Positions 54,084-63,358 are shown, numbered from the stretch's first letter. The stretch: DNA of 64,000 nucleotides from Kerstersia gyiorum (GCF_004216755.1 NZ_SGWZ01000005.1:167026-231025); one strand, 5' to 3'. The notes: generated by a model not told the origin, from the sequence alone. Program-made: numbers and translations.

Positions 54084-54260
54084 TTCCGCCCTTTGTTTCA
54101 TCTGTAAAACAACAATTCACCAATGGAATTTGAATGAATTAAATCAACATCCCCATTAGCCCGATATCAGTGAAAACACTGCCTCCGCCGGCAATATCAG
54201 CCATGCAAATTCCGTGCCAGTTTCCAATAGATGAATCCGTGTCTCACAAACAAATCAACG

Positions 54261-54278
54261 TATTTCACATATGAAATA
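54261..54278. promoter_or_regulatory. Candidate operator palindrome (IclR-type?)
   Basis: TATTTCA (54261-54267) and TGAAATA (54272-54278) are perfect arms around CATA. Its size and AT-rich sequence fit IclR-family operators, and an IclR gene lies in the downstream operon. The link is inferred. Confidence 0.45.
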
Positions 54279-54307
54279 ACAACACCAAATAAACACTTGC
54301 ATAACAG

Positions 54308-54326
54308 ATGAAAAATGTTTTTTCAT
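54308..54326. repeat. AT-rich inverted repeat in the operon control region
   Basis: ATGAAAAA (54308-54315) and TTTTTCAT (54319-54326) pair around TGT, 29 bp past the other palindrome. It could be a second operator or a weak hairpin. Confidence 0.35.
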
Positions 54327-54782
54327 TCAGGGACTTATTAAATTTGCACCGGCTTAATACACATATCTCCAGAACGTTGCATCCTTGCATCAGAATGGTG
54401 CAACGCATCACATCCACATTCATTGCGTCAATTCGAAAACCGATCCAAAAACATCTGCATCATTTAATTAAGAAATTTCAAAATCAAATCAAATGTGAAA
54501 GCAATCCGAACGGCTGCATGGCAGGAATCATGGCGAATCCCATCAAGCCATCCATGACCAGATACAACGCCTGCCCAGCCAGCCGCAGCCCTGGATCGCC
54601 TTGGCCCCGACTGACGCCTTCCCCAATGCCCTGCCACCCGGGCCGCCCTAACCACCGTCTGCCCCAGGTCACGCCCCAAGGACGCCGCCATGGGGCCGAA
54701 TCCCCTGGCGGGCGCGATACAATGCCGCGCAGATGGTCTGCACCGCTGCAGCCGAACCGCTACCGAACGAGACCCGATCGCC

Positions 54783-55688
54783 ATGTCTGATTCCCCTTCC
54801 ATTACCGCCGCGCAACTGCCTTCGGATATCAAGGCCGAGGTACTGTCCGAGGCCCTGCCCTATATCCGCCGCTTCCACGGCAAAACCATCGTGGTCAAGT
54901 ACGGCGGCAATGCCATGACCGAGGAACGTCTGCAGCGCAGCTTTGCCCACGATGTGGTGCTGCTGAAACTGGTCGGCCTGAACCCCATCGTCGTGCACGG
55001 CGGCGGCCCGCAGATCGACAATGCACTGCAACGCCTGGGCAAGCAGGGCAAGTTCATCCAGGGCATGCGCGTGACCGACGAAGAAACCATGGAAGTGGTG
55101 GAGTGGGTGCTGGGCGGCCAGGTGCAGCAGGACATCGTGATGATGATCAATGCTGCCGGCGGCAAGGCCGTGGGCCTGACGGGCAAGGATGGCGGTCTGA
55201 TCCAGGCCACGCACAAGCTGATGGACGACCGTGAGCATCCGGGCGAGAAAATTGACCTGGGCTTTGTCGGCGATATCGCGCGCATCGAACCCGCCGTAGT
55301 CAAGGCGCTGCAGGACGATCAGTTCATCCCGGTGATTTCGTCAATCGGCTACGGCGAAGACGGCAATGCCTACAACATCAACGCCGATGTAGTGGCAGGC
55401 AAAATGGCAGAAGTGCTGGGCGCCGAAAAGCTGGTGATGATGACCAACACCCCGGGCGTGCTGGACAAGGACGGCAAGCTGCTGACGCGCCTGTCGGCCG
55501 CGACGATCGACGCCATGTTCGATGACGGCACGATTTCCGGCGGCATGCTGCCCAAGATTTCCTCGGCGCTGGATGCCGCGCGCAACGGCGTAAATTCGGT
55601 ACACGTGGTGGACGGCCGCGTGCCGCACTGCCTGTTGCTGGAAATCCTGACGGACAAGGGTGTAGGAACGATGATCCAGGGCGCCTGA
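54783..55688 (+). CDS. argB: Acetylglutamate kinase
   Basis: ArgB phosphorylates N-acetylglutamate, the second step of arginine synthesis. The 301-residue enzyme has TIVVKYGGNAM, the substrate loop NPIVVHGGGPQI, and the C-terminal nucleotide motif VMMTNTPGVLDKDGKLL, GGMLPKISSALDAARNGV. The start at 54783 is the first with ArgB-like sequence. A strong terminator follows; the gene appears to be monocistronic. Confidence 0.96.
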   Translation: MSDSPSITAAQLPSDIKAEVLSEALPYIRRFHGKTIVVKYGGNAMTEERLQRSFAHDVVLLKLVGLNPIVVHGGGPQIDNALQRLGKQGKFIQGMRVTDEETMEVVEWVLGGQVQQDIVMMINAAGGKAVGLTGKDGGLIQATHKLMDDREHPGEKIDLGFVGDIARIEPAVVKALQDDQFIPVISSIGYGEDGNAYNINADVVAGKMAEVLGAEKLVMMTNTPGVLDKDGKLLTRLSAATIDAMFDDGTISGGMLPKISSALDAARNGVNSVHVVDGRVPHCLLLEILTDKGVGTMIQGA

Positions 55689-55712
55689 ACCTGCCCCTGT
55701 CCTGCATCACAG

Positions 55713-55738
55713 GCGAAGCGTCCCATGCGGCGCTTCGC
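55713..55738 (+). repeat. Hairpin just after argB
   Basis: GCGAAGCG (55713-55720) and CGCTTCGC (55731-55738) pair around a 10-nt loop, 25 bp after the argB stop and 12 bp before the main terminator. Confidence 0.5.
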
Positions 55739-55750
55739 GCCATGAATGCC

Positions 55751-55784
55751 AACGCCCATCCCGGCTCGGAATGGGCGTTTTTTT
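55751..55784 (+). terminator. Intrinsic terminator of argB
   Basis: AACGCCCAT (55751-55759) pairs with ATGGGCGTT (55771-55779), and a run of seven T begins at 55778. This is a textbook Rho-independent terminator. Confidence 0.9.
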
Positions 55785-55858
55785 ATCCAGGACGTCGATA
55801 CCGAGCGCGGTATGGGCGGCAGCCCGGCGGCAATTGAGGCAGACGCAATGAGCCGACG

Positions 55859-56614
55859 TCAGCCGTGCCGCGTGCCACAGACAGGGCAGCCCGGGTCACG
55901 CACGACCTTGACGCTGCGCCACTGCATGCCCAGCGCCTCCAGGCGCAAGAGCCTGCCTGTCAGCGGCTGGCCTATCCCTGCCAATACCTTGAGCGCCTCG
56001 GCCGCCTGCATGGCGCCTATGATGCCCACGACCGGCCCGAAGACCCCCGAGGTCGCACAGGTCATGGTGTCCGGCTCATCGGATTCCGGGAACAGGCAGT
56101 GATAACAGGGTGAACTTTCCTGGCGGGTATCGAAAACGCTCACCTGCCCGTCGAAGCGTATCCCGGCTCCCATGACCAGCGGTTTCCCCAGGCGTACGCA
56201 GACCCGGTTGATGGCGTGGCGCGTCTCGAAATTATCGGTGCAGTCCAGCACGATATCCGCGTCCGCCGCCAGCCGCTCCAGCCCGGCCTCGTCCAGGCGT
56301 TGGCAGACGGCCTCGACCTGTACCTCGGGATTCAGGCGCGCCAGCGCCTGACGGCCGGACTCGGCCTTGTAGGCGCCCACGGTTCCTGTGTCGTGCAGCA
56401 CCTGGCGTTGCAGATTGCTGAGTTCCACGCGATCGTCATCCACCAGGATGAGACGGCCGACGCCAGCCGCCGCCAGATACAACGCGGCAGGCGAACCCAG
56501 GCCGCCTGCCCCGACCATCAGCACTGTGCTTTCCAGCCAGCGCTGCTGAGCTTCTATGCCCGCCTCATCCAGCAGGATGTGGCGGGCATAGCGCAACAAC
56601 TGGTCGTCATTCAT
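55859..56614 (-). CDS. moeB: HesA/MoeB/ThiF family sulfur-carrier adenylyltransferase
   Basis: These enzymes adenylate the C-terminus of MoaD or ThiS. The 251-residue protein has the nucleotide motif VGAGGLGSPAALYLAAAGVG, DDDRVELSNLQRQ, DCTDNFETRHAIN and paired zinc ligands CYHC and CPVC. The Cys in TCATSGVFGP is in the crossover-loop position. The start at 56614 begins MNDDQLLRYARHI, typical of MoeB. MoeB and ThiF cannot be told apart here with certainty. Confidence 0.85.
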   Translation of the reverse strand: MNDDQLLRYARHILLDEAGIEAQQRWLESTVLMVGAGGLGSPAALYLAAAGVGRLILVDDDRVELSNLQRQVLHDTGTVGAYKAESGRQALARLNPEVQVEAVCQRLDEAGLERLAADADIVLDCTDNFETRHAINRVCVRLGKPLVMGAGIRFDGQVSVFDTRQESSPCYHCLFPESDEPDTMTCATSGVFGPVVGIIGAMQAAEALKVLAGIGQPLTGRLLRLEALGMQWRSVKVVRDPGCPVCGTRHG

Positions 56615-56627
56615 GACTGCAGGTCGT

Positions 56628-58064
56628 TCATTTCTGGCTGGATTCGACGCCATCGACAGTGATGCGCTGGCGTGCGGCAGGCGCCGCCTCGACCACCGTC
56701 GTGCCGCCCGGACCGCCGGTTTCGACAGGCCGGCCCTGCAGCAGGTTGATCGCCTGGCGCAGTTGGAAGTCGTCGTCACCGCCGAACTCGAACATCTTGA
56801 AGTCCTTCAACTCTTCCTTGTCGATTTCATTGGAGCGGACTTCCTCTTCCGGCGTCTGCTTGTTCGACAGGTGGCGCTGCAGGTCGGCCTCGCGCGGCAG
56901 GCGGAACAGATCGCCCTTTTCGGTATCGGACACCACGATATCCGGCTCGATGCCCTTGGCCTGGATAGAACTGCCGTTGGGCGTGTAGTAGCGTGAGGTC
57001 GTGAGCTTGATGCCGGTGTTCTCGGACAGCGGCAGGATGACCTGCACCGAGCCCTTGCCGAAGGTGCGGTTGCCCATGACCTTGGCGCGGCCATGATCCT
57101 GCAGCGCGCCGGCCACGATTTCCGAAGCCGAGGCCGAGCCCGCGTTCACCAGCACAACCAGCGGCACCGTCTTGGCCCATTCAGGCAGATCGCGCATGTA
57201 GTTGCTTTCGCCACGCGCGAAATCCACCGGGTTGGCCAGATAGCGATGGCGCGATTCCGGGGCACGTCCGTCGGTGGAAACCACCAGCACGTCCGGCGGC
57301 AGGAATGCGGCGGACACGCCGATGGCGCCGGTCAGCAGGCCACCCGGGTCATTGCGCAGGTCAAGCACCACGCCCTTGGGCACGCCGTTGCGGCCAAGTT
57401 CGCGCAGGTGCTGTACCAGGTCGGCGCCAGTGCGCTCCTGGAATTGCGACACACGCACGTAGCCGTAGCCGTCATCCAGCATCTTGCTGCGCACGCTGCG
57501 CACCTTGATGACGTCGCGCACGATGTCGATGACAATGGGCTGGTCCACACCGTCGCGCACAATGGTCAGGCGGATCGGGGTCTTGGGCGCGCCGCGCATG
57601 AGCTTGACCGCATCCGTCAGCGTCATGCCTTTGGTCGGCGTGTCGTCGATCTTGATGATCAGGTCGCCGGCCAGCACGCCGCCGCGCGCGGCAGGAGTGT
57701 CTTCGATGGGCGAAATGACCTTGACGAAACCGTCCTCGGCGCCGACTTCGATGCCCAGCCCGCCGAATTCACCCTGGGTGGCGGTCTGCATGTCCTCGAA
57801 GGCTTCCGCATCCAGGTAGGCCGAATGCGGATCCAGGCTCGACAGCATGCCGGAAATGGCGCCGTTGATGAGATTGGTATCGGTGACGGGCTCGACGTAA
57901 TTGTTCTTGATGGCGCCAAAGACGCTGGTGAACTGGCGCAGTTCATCAAGAGGCAGCGGCGTGCCGCTGCGCTCTGCCACCGCGCTGATCCCGATACTGG
58001 TCAATACGCCAGCCACAGCGCCCAAGGCAACCAGGCCGAAACTCCGCGTTTTACGAGTGCTCAT
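56628..58064 (-). CDS. ctpA: C-terminal processing peptidase (S41 family, CtpA/Prc-like)
   Basis: The 478-residue periplasmic protease has an N-terminal membrane/signal segment (FGLVALGAVAGVLTSIGISAV), a PDZ domain (GLGIEVGAEDGFVKVISPIEDTPAARGGV) and the S41 core with catalytic Ser in GSASASEIVAGALQ and Lys in TFGKGSVQ. The start at 58064 is favoured because GGGA lies six bases upstream; 58070 would be too close. It cleaves damaged or regulatory envelope proteins. envC lies immediately upstream. Confidence 0.93.
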   Translation of the reverse strand: MSTRKTRSFGLVALGAVAGVLTSIGISAVAERSGTPLPLDELRQFTSVFGAIKNNYVEPVTDTNLINGAISGMLSSLDPHSAYLDAEAFEDMQTATQGEFGGLGIEVGAEDGFVKVISPIEDTPAARGGVLAGDLIIKIDDTPTKGMTLTDAVKLMRGAPKTPIRLTIVRDGVDQPIVIDIVRDVIKVRSVRSKMLDDGYGYVRVSQFQERTGADLVQHLRELGRNGVPKGVVLDLRNDPGGLLTGAIGVSAAFLPPDVLVVSTDGRAPESRHRYLANPVDFARGESNYMRDLPEWAKTVPLVVLVNAGSASASEIVAGALQDHGRAKVMGNRTFGKGSVQVILPLSENTGIKLTTSRYYTPNGSSIQAKGIEPDIVVSDTEKGDLFRLPREADLQRHLSNKQTPEEEVRSNEIDKEELKDFKMFEFGGDDDFQLRQAINLLQGRPVETGGPGGTTVVEAAPAARQRITVDGVESSQK

Positions 58065-58142
58065 GCACATTCCCGTATGAAGGCCGGCAGTGAAAACGCC
58101 GGCGATAAATTGCCGCCTTGCCAGAACACCGCGCCGCCGGAT

Positions 58143-59747
58143 TCAACGCGCCATGAAGCGCGCCGGATCGACAGGCGTCCCACGATGCCTGACCTCGAAG
58201 TATAGGCCCGAATCCACCTGTCCGCCTGTCGCTCCAGCCAGCGCAATGGCTTCCTGGCGGGCCACTGCATCACCAACCTGTTTCAGCAGGCTCTGGTTGT
58301 GGGCATAAACAGACAGGTAATCCTTGCCGTGATCCACGATGATGATGTTACCGAAACCACGCAGCCAATTCGCGTACACCACCGTGCCTGATTCGATGAC
58401 GCGCACCGGCGTCCCCTCCGGCGCTGCGATCAATTGACCCCGCCAGGCCCCGCCATCGGGTTTCTGCGTGCCATAACGGGCCAACACCTGTCCCGTCAGC
58501 GGCGCCTTCAAACCCGTGCGCAAGCCATTGCTCAAACCCGCCTGCCCCTGCCCGCCCGGCGCCACGGAGACTCGCGGCGCGGGTGAAGTTGGCGGTGCTT
58601 GCGCGACAGACACTTCGACCGGCGCGGACGCGGGCGGTTCCACCGGACTCACATCTACGGTTTCGACCGGTTCCTGGCGCGCCAGTTCCGTCGGCGCCGG
58701 GGTCGATTCCGGCGCGCTCAGGCGCGGCCCTTCAACCTGACGCAACGAAGATACCGGCCCGCCTTGCGACGTGGCATCACGAGCGGCCAATACACGTTCG
58801 CGTTCCTGTTCACGCGCACGTGCCGCCGCCGCACGATCAGCCGCGGCTTTTTCGGCAGCGGCCTGCTGGGCCGCTGCACGTGCCGCCGCCAGGCGCGCCT
58901 GGCGTTCGGCTTCGGCCTTGGCCCGGGCCTGACGCAATTCTTCCTGACGCCGCAGCTCCGCCTGGCGACGCACTTCCGCCGCACGCCTGGCGGCCTCCAA
59001 CTGCTTGCCCAGGTCATCGACCAACTGGCCCAGGCGCTCATCGTCGCGGCTCAGGCGGCTGGCTTCGACGCGCTGGGCGCGTATACGGTCTTCCAGGCGG
59101 GCCAGTACGGCCGCCCGCTCTCGCTGCTGGACCTCGCGCTGGCGCCGCTGCGCCTCGGCATCCTGATTCAACGCCGCCAGCCGCTCGCTGCCGGCGCGCT
59201 GCTCGGCCTGCAGGGTTTCCAGGCGCCTGACTTCCGCATCCAGGCCGCGCACGGTTTGCGCGCGCGCCTGGGCGACATAATCCAGATAGGCCAAATTGCG
59301 GCCATTGTCCTGTGGGTCGCCTCCCGACAGCCAGATGCTCCAGGGCGACAATTCATTGACATACTGTTCGTGCAATTGCTGCGCCAGGATCTCGCGGCGC
59401 TGCGCGAGATCCTGCTGCACGGCCGCGACCTCGCTTTCCAGCCGTGCCAGTTCAGCCTGCTGCTGACGCTCCTGCGCCGCCAGTTCGTGCAGGCGCCGTG
59501 TGCTTTCGGACAGCGCCTGTTCCGACTGGCGCAGCGCATCCGCCGCTTCTTTGCGTTCGCTTTCGCGCAGTTCCAATTCTTGCTGCACGGTGCGGATGCG
59601 TTGCTGCAGTTCCTTGCGGCGCTCCTGAGCCTCACGCTGGCTGTCGCTCACCTGCTGCGCATCCGGCGCTGCGCCGGCCAGCGGCGGCGCCAACAGCGCC
59701 AACCAGAGCAGGCACAACCGGCACAGCACGCCCGGACGGAGATTCAT
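58143..59747 (-). CDS. envC: EnvC-like murein hydrolase activator (degenerate LytM)
   Basis: The 534-residue protein has a signal peptide (LCLLWLALLAPPLAGAAP), a long coiled coil (residues ~30-290, many RRRAEAQ-type heptads, with NELSPWSIWLSGGDPQDNGR) and a C-terminal M23/LytM domain. In that domain the zinc-binding His/Asp of the first motif are absent (LIAAPEGTPV), as in EnvC, which activates amidases rather than cutting wall itself. A Pro/Ala-rich linker of ~120 residues separates the parts. It lies with ctpA and gpmA. Confidence 0.9.
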   Translation of the reverse strand: MNLRPGVLCRLCLLWLALLAPPLAGAAPDAQQVSDSQREAQERRKELQQRIRTVQQELELRESERKEAADALRQSEQALSESTRRLHELAAQERQQQAELARLESEVAAVQQDLAQRREILAQQLHEQYVNELSPWSIWLSGGDPQDNGRNLAYLDYVAQARAQTVRGLDAEVRRLETLQAEQRAGSERLAALNQDAEAQRRQREVQQRERAAVLARLEDRIRAQRVEASRLSRDDERLGQLVDDLGKQLEAARRAAEVRRQAELRRQEELRQARAKAEAERQARLAAARAAAQQAAAEKAAADRAAAARAREQERERVLAARDATSQGGPVSSLRQVEGPRLSAPESTPAPTELARQEPVETVDVSPVEPPASAPVEVSVAQAPPTSPAPRVSVAPGGQGQAGLSNGLRTGLKAPLTGQVLARYGTQKPDGGAWRGQLIAAPEGTPVRVIESGTVVYANWLRGFGNIIIVDHGKDYLSVYAHNQSLLKQVGDAVARQEAIALAGATGGQVDSGLYFEVRHRGTPVDPARFMAR

Positions 59748-59774
59748 GATCGACAGCCTCTGTGAGTGCCAGCC

Positions 59775-60524
59775 TTACTTGCCGGCCTTGCCTTGCGCAG
59801 CCACTGCCGCTACGGCCGCAGCGATGGCTTCCGGATCGCCCAGGTAGTAATGGCGGATCGGGCGCAGGTTTTCGTCCAGTTCGTAGACCAGCGGCTGGCC
59901 GGTGGGAATATTCAGGTTGACGATTTCCTCTTCGGATACGTCGTCCAGGTACTTGATCAGTGCGCGCAGGCTATTGCCGTGCGCGGCAACCAGCACCTTG
60001 CGGCCGGCGCGGATAGCCGGCGCAATGGATTCGTTCCAGAACGGCACGACACGTTCCACCGTATCCTTCAGGCATTCAGTGGCCGGCAGGTTTTCCGCAG
60101 CAACGCGGGCATAGCGCGGATCGAAACGGGGATGGCGCGGGTCGTCGAGATCCAGCGGATTCGGTGCGATGGCATAGGCACGGCGCCAGACCAGCACTTG
60201 CTCGTCACCATACTGGGCGGCGGTTTCCGCCTTATTCAAGCCCTGCAGAGCGCCGTAGTGACGCTCATTGAGGCGCCAGCTCAGGCCCAGCGGCACGTAC
60301 ATGGCATCCATCGCATCCAGCGCGATCCAGGCGGTGCGGATGGCGCGCTTGAGCACCGACGAAAACGCGACGTCGAAGGTGTAGCCTTCGCGCTTGAGCA
60401 GCTCGCCGGCCTGCCGCGCCTGTTCGCGGCCGGTTTCCGTGAGGTCGACATCGGTCCAGCCGGTGAAGCGGTTTTCAAGGTTCCACTGGCTTTCGCCGTG
60501 ACGCATCAGCACTAATTTATACAT
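59775..60524 (-). CDS. gpmA: 2,3-bisphosphoglycerate-dependent phosphoglycerate mutase
   Basis: GpmA interconverts 3- and 2-phosphoglycerate in glycolysis. The 249-residue protein starts MYKLVLMRHGESQWN with the phosphohistidine in RHG, and contains FTGWTDVDLTE, RHYGALQGLNKAETA and VAAHGNSLRALIKYL with the second catalytic His. The size matches the family. envC follows in the same direction after 27 bp. Confidence 0.96.
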   Translation of the reverse strand: MYKLVLMRHGESQWNLENRFTGWTDVDLTETGREQARQAGELLKREGYTFDVAFSSVLKRAIRTAWIALDAMDAMYVPLGLSWRLNERHYGALQGLNKAETAAQYGDEQVLVWRRAYAIAPNPLDLDDPRHPRFDPRYARVAAENLPATECLKDTVERVVPFWNESIAPAIRAGRKVLVAAHGNSLRALIKYLDDVSEEEIVNLNIPTGQPLVYELDENLRPIRHYYLGDPEAIAAAVAAVAAQGKAGK

Positions 60525-60731
60525 GGCGGGCTTTCAAAAAGAGTTGTAGAACCCGGCCATTTTAATGGCTTCGGCAACGCTTGGCGGGCCCAGACACGTT
60601 CTGACGCCATTCGTGCTGCCATTCGCCATGACGGCAGCACTGCCGGCACGGCCCGACTGCGGTAATATCTGCTATTCAGATCAATCCGGGCCGCATCCCT
60701 GCCGCCCGCGCCAGCCCGCAGGAAATACGAA
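60525..60731. promoter_or_regulatory. Divergent promoter region gpmA / rhodanese gene
   Basis: These 207 bp separate the divergent gpmA and rhodanese-like genes. TAATAT at 60663-60668 is a possible -10 element for the plus-strand operon. No gene or RNA was seen. Confidence 0.35.
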
Positions 60732-61148
60732 GTGGACTTCATTTATTCGCCTGAAAATCTCATGCTCATCGCCGTGGTGCTGCTGTCCGGCATCATGCTC
60801 GCGTGGCCAGCCATCACCCGCAGCCGCATGGGCACCAGCCTGGTGCCTGCCGCTGCCGTCCAGTACATCAACCACAAGAACGCGCTGGTCATCGACGTGC
60901 GCGCCAGCGAAGCCTTCCAGAAAGGCCACATCGCCCAGGCACGCCACATCGGCGCCGACGAAGTCGAGCAGAAGGCCGACGCCCTGCCGAAGAACCGGCC
61001 ACTGCTGGTCGTCAGCGAAACCGGGCGCGACACGGCCCGCGTCATCGCCACGCTGAAGGCCAAGGGCCACGCCGAAGTCGCCAACCTGGAAGGTGGGCTG
61101 CGTGCCTGGAACCAGGCAGGCATGCCGCTGGCCAGCGGTAAACGCTGA
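60732..61148 (+). CDS. Membrane-anchored rhodanese-like protein, catalytic Cys absent
   Basis: The 138-residue protein begins with GTG at 60732 after AGGAA. One N-terminal transmembrane helix (NLMLIAVVLLSGIMLAWP) is followed by a rhodanese domain (ALVIDVRASEAFQKGHIAQARHI). Where active rhodaneses have VVCxxG, this one reads VVSETGRD, so the persulfide-forming Cys is Ser. It is therefore probably a non-catalytic YibN-like protein. It is followed by grxC and secB, as in E. coli yibN-grxC-secB-gpsA. Confidence 0.9.
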   Translation: MDFIYSPENLMLIAVVLLSGIMLAWPAITRSRMGTSLVPAAAVQYINHKNALVIDVRASEAFQKGHIAQARHIGADEVEQKADALPKNRPLLVVSETGRDTARVIATLKAKGHAEVANLEGGLRAWNQAGMPLASGKR

Positions 61149-61168
61149 GCATCCCGGGAGGTCTCGCC

Positions 61169-61426
61169 ATGAATTCCGTACGCATGTATTGCACGGCAGT
61201 CTGTCCGTACTGTGTCCGTGCCGAAATGCTGCTGCGCCAGCGCGGTGTGGAGCAGATCGAAAAAATCCGCATCGACACCGACCCGTCACAGCGGGATGTC
61301 ATGATCGCGGCCACAGGCCGGCGTACCGTGCCGCAGATCTACATCGGCGACACGCACGTGGGCGGCTTCGACGACCTGGCCGCGCTGGACCGCGCGGGCG
61401 GGCTGCAAGCGCTGCTCGCCGGCTGA
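61169..61426 (+). CDS. grxC: Glutaredoxin 3
   Basis: The 85-residue dithiol glutaredoxin has the CPYC active site, RTVPQIYIGDTHVGGFDDL with the cis-Pro loop, and typical length. GGGAGG lies upstream of the ATG. It reduces disulfides with glutathione. It belongs to the yibN-grxC-secB-gpsA run. Confidence 0.95.
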   Translation: MNSVRMYCTAVCPYCVRAEMLLRQRGVEQIEKIRIDTDPSQRDVMIAATGRRTVPQIYIGDTHVGGFDDLAALDRAGGLQALLAG

Positions 61427-61481
61427 TCCCGGCGGCCTGAAACCCATTCTCTTATTGCAACCATTTTTCGCAGGAAGCACC

Positions 61482-61994
61482 ATGTCCGACCAGGAACAAC
61501 AAGCCAACGGCCAAGCCGCACCGTCCTTCAGCATGCAGCGCGTCTATCTCAAGGACCTGTCGGTCGAGATGCCCAACGCGCCGCAGATCTTCCTGGAACA
61601 GGAAGGCCCGAAGGTGGAAGTCAGCATCAACGTCGGTGGCCAGCGTCTGGCAGAAACCGTGTTCGAATCCACCGTGACCGCCACCGTCACCACGCGCATC
61701 AACGACAAGGTGCTGTACCTGGTTGAAGGCACGCAAGCCGGTATCTTCGAACTGGCCAATATTCCCGGCGAACAAATGGACCCGCTGCTGGGCATCGTCT
61801 GCCCGACCATGCTGTACCCCTACCTGCGCGCCAACATCGCCGACGCGATTACCCGTACCTCGCTGCCCACGCTGCACCTGGCCGAAGTCAACTTCCAGGC
61901 GCTATACGAACAGCGTATCGCCGAACTGCAGAAGCAGCAGGTGGAACAGGCCGACAGCGGCATCATCCTGCCCCCGGGCGCCACGCGTCAGTAA
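61482..61994 (+). CDS. secB: Protein-export chaperone SecB
   Basis: The 170-residue protein contains FSMQRVYLKDLSVEMPNAP, EVSINVGGQRL, VEGTQAGIFELANIPGEQMDPLLGIVCPTMLYPYLR, all signature SecB segments, and a C-terminal tail. SecB keeps secretory proteins unfolded and passes them to SecA. The start at 61482 follows AGGAAG. Confidence 0.96.
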   Translation: MSDQEQQANGQAAPSFSMQRVYLKDLSVEMPNAPQIFLEQEGPKVEVSINVGGQRLAETVFESTVTATVTTRINDKVLYLVEGTQAGIFELANIPGEQMDPLLGIVCPTMLYPYLRANIADAITRTSLPTLHLAEVNFQALYEQRIAELQKQQVEQADSGIILPPGATRQ

Positions 61995-61999
61995 GCCGC

Positions 62000-63064
62000 A
62001 TGTTCGCTGCAAGGGAACCTGACCGTCAAGCCCGCATTGCCGTACTCGGCGCGGGCGCCTGGGGCACCGCCCTGGCGGCAGCTGCCAGCCGGCATGGCGA
62101 TACCATGCTGGTGGCGCGTTCGTCCGAAGCGGCAGCCAGGCTGGCCGCAGACCGCGAAAACACGCGCTACCTGCCCGGCATCGAGCTACCCGCTACGCTA
62201 CGCTACGGCCATGGCCTGGACGCCGCGCTGGCTCACCTTGCAGGCGACCATGCCCCACTGCTCATCCTGGGCATTCCGGTGGCCGGACTGGCCTCCACCT
62301 GCGCCAGCCTGGCGGCAGCATTGCTGGCCCGGCCGCTGCCAGGCCTGACCGTGCTGCGCACCTGCAAAGGCTTTGACGCCCAGACTGGTGAACTTCCGTA
62401 TGAAATCAGCCATCGCCTGCTCGATGGCATTCCCGGGCTCGCCACAGGCGTGCTGTCCGGCCCTTCGTTCGCCCAGGAAGTCGCGCGCGGCCTGCCCGTC
62501 GCCCTGACCGTCGCCAGCCCCGCACCGCACGCACGCGCAATCGCCACCATGGCCTTGCACGGCGGGCCGGTACGCGTCTATGGCAGCGATGATGTCATTG
62601 GCGTGGAAATCGGCGGCGCACTCAAGAATGTCATGGCCATCGCCTGCGGTATTGCCGATGGCCTGGAACTGGGCACCAATGCCCGCGCCGCCCTGATCAC
62701 CCGGGGACTGGCGGAAATGACCCGCCTGGGCATTGCCCTGGGCGCACAGGCGGCCACCTTCTCGGGCCTGACAGGGCTGGGAGACCTCGTCCTGACCGCC
62801 ACCGGCGATCTGTCACGCAATCGCCGCGTGGGCCTGGCGCTGGGCCGTGGCATGACGCTGGAAGCCATCCTGGCCGACGGCATGACTGCCGAAGGCGTAC
62901 GCTGCGCCCAGGCCGCCTGGCAGCGTGCCCAGGCGCTGAACGTGGACATGCCCATCACTGCTGCGGTTTGCCAGGTGCTCGATGGTACCCATACCCCGGA
63001 GCAGGCTGTCGCCACACTGCTGTCGCGCGAAGCCCGGGCCACGGAATCCCCATCCCAGCCCTGA
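62000..63064 (+). CDS. gpsA: NAD(P)H-dependent glycerol-3-phosphate dehydrogenase
   Basis: GpsA reduces dihydroxyacetone phosphate to sn-glycerol 3-phosphate for phospholipid synthesis. The 354-residue enzyme has IAVLGAGAWGTALAAAAS, LSGPSFAQEVARGLPVALTVAS, VIGVEIGGALKNVMAIACGIADGL with the catalytic Lys, and FSGLTGLGDLVLTATG. The start at 62000 is 5 bp after secB. A short TCAGGCC-AAC-GGCCTGA hairpin follows at 63071-63087. Confidence 0.95.
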   Translation: MFAAREPDRQARIAVLGAGAWGTALAAAASRHGDTMLVARSSEAAARLAADRENTRYLPGIELPATLRYGHGLDAALAHLAGDHAPLLILGIPVAGLASTCASLAAALLARPLPGLTVLRTCKGFDAQTGELPYEISHRLLDGIPGLATGVLSGPSFAQEVARGLPVALTVASPAPHARAIATMALHGGPVRVYGSDDVIGVEIGGALKNVMAIACGIADGLELGTNARAALITRGLAEMTRLGIALGAQAATFSGLTGLGDLVLTATGDLSRNRRVGLALGRGMTLEAILADGMTAEGVRCAQAAWQRAQALNVDMPITAAVCQVLDGTHTPEQAVATLLSREARATESPSQP

Positions 63065-63358
63065 CCCCTGTCAGGCCAACGGCCTGATCCACACGGACGC
63101 AAGGGATGCCAAACAGGTATTGACCGGCATTGCCAATGGGCTCGGTCCGCCAGTCAAGCTGGCCTTGACGGAAAGAAACAGCATTCCTATGAAATGGGCC
63201 TGGACAACACGTCAGGCCCGGCCTCGCCGCAGCGTGCCCATGCGCCTTGCCGCCGCCATGCCCGTAGAGAAACGCTGCCACCGTTCTGTCGCGTCGCTCC
63301 GGCCTGCCGCGCCGCCCTCCCTGCACTCGCGCGATCCTGGCTGTGTTACCCAGCAGGG
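63065..63358. other. Intergenic region between gpsA and the Rpn gene
   Basis: These ~294 bp separate convergent genes. After the small hairpin at 63071-63087 I see no further terminator, gene or RNA. Short open frames here have no convincing start signals. Confidence 0.4.

Larger units (their letters stand above)
54102..54782. promoter_or_regulatory. AT-rich control region between the catabolic operon and argB
   Basis: These ~680 bp are divergent upstream DNA. Bases 54105-54500 are clearly AT-rich against GC-rich neighbours; 54560-54780 is GC-rich. An open plus frame at 54308-54790 has no protein-like composition and is rejected. The region holds two palindromic elements (annotated separately) and must contain the promoter of the minus-strand operon. 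The argB promoter is probably in 54600-54780. Confidence 0.5.

Noticed and set aside
54308..54790. Plus-strand frame of 160 codons before argB
   Set aside because: It has no ribosome binding site, switches from AT-rich to Pro/Arg-rich composition midway and runs into the argB start; it looks like noncoding DNA.
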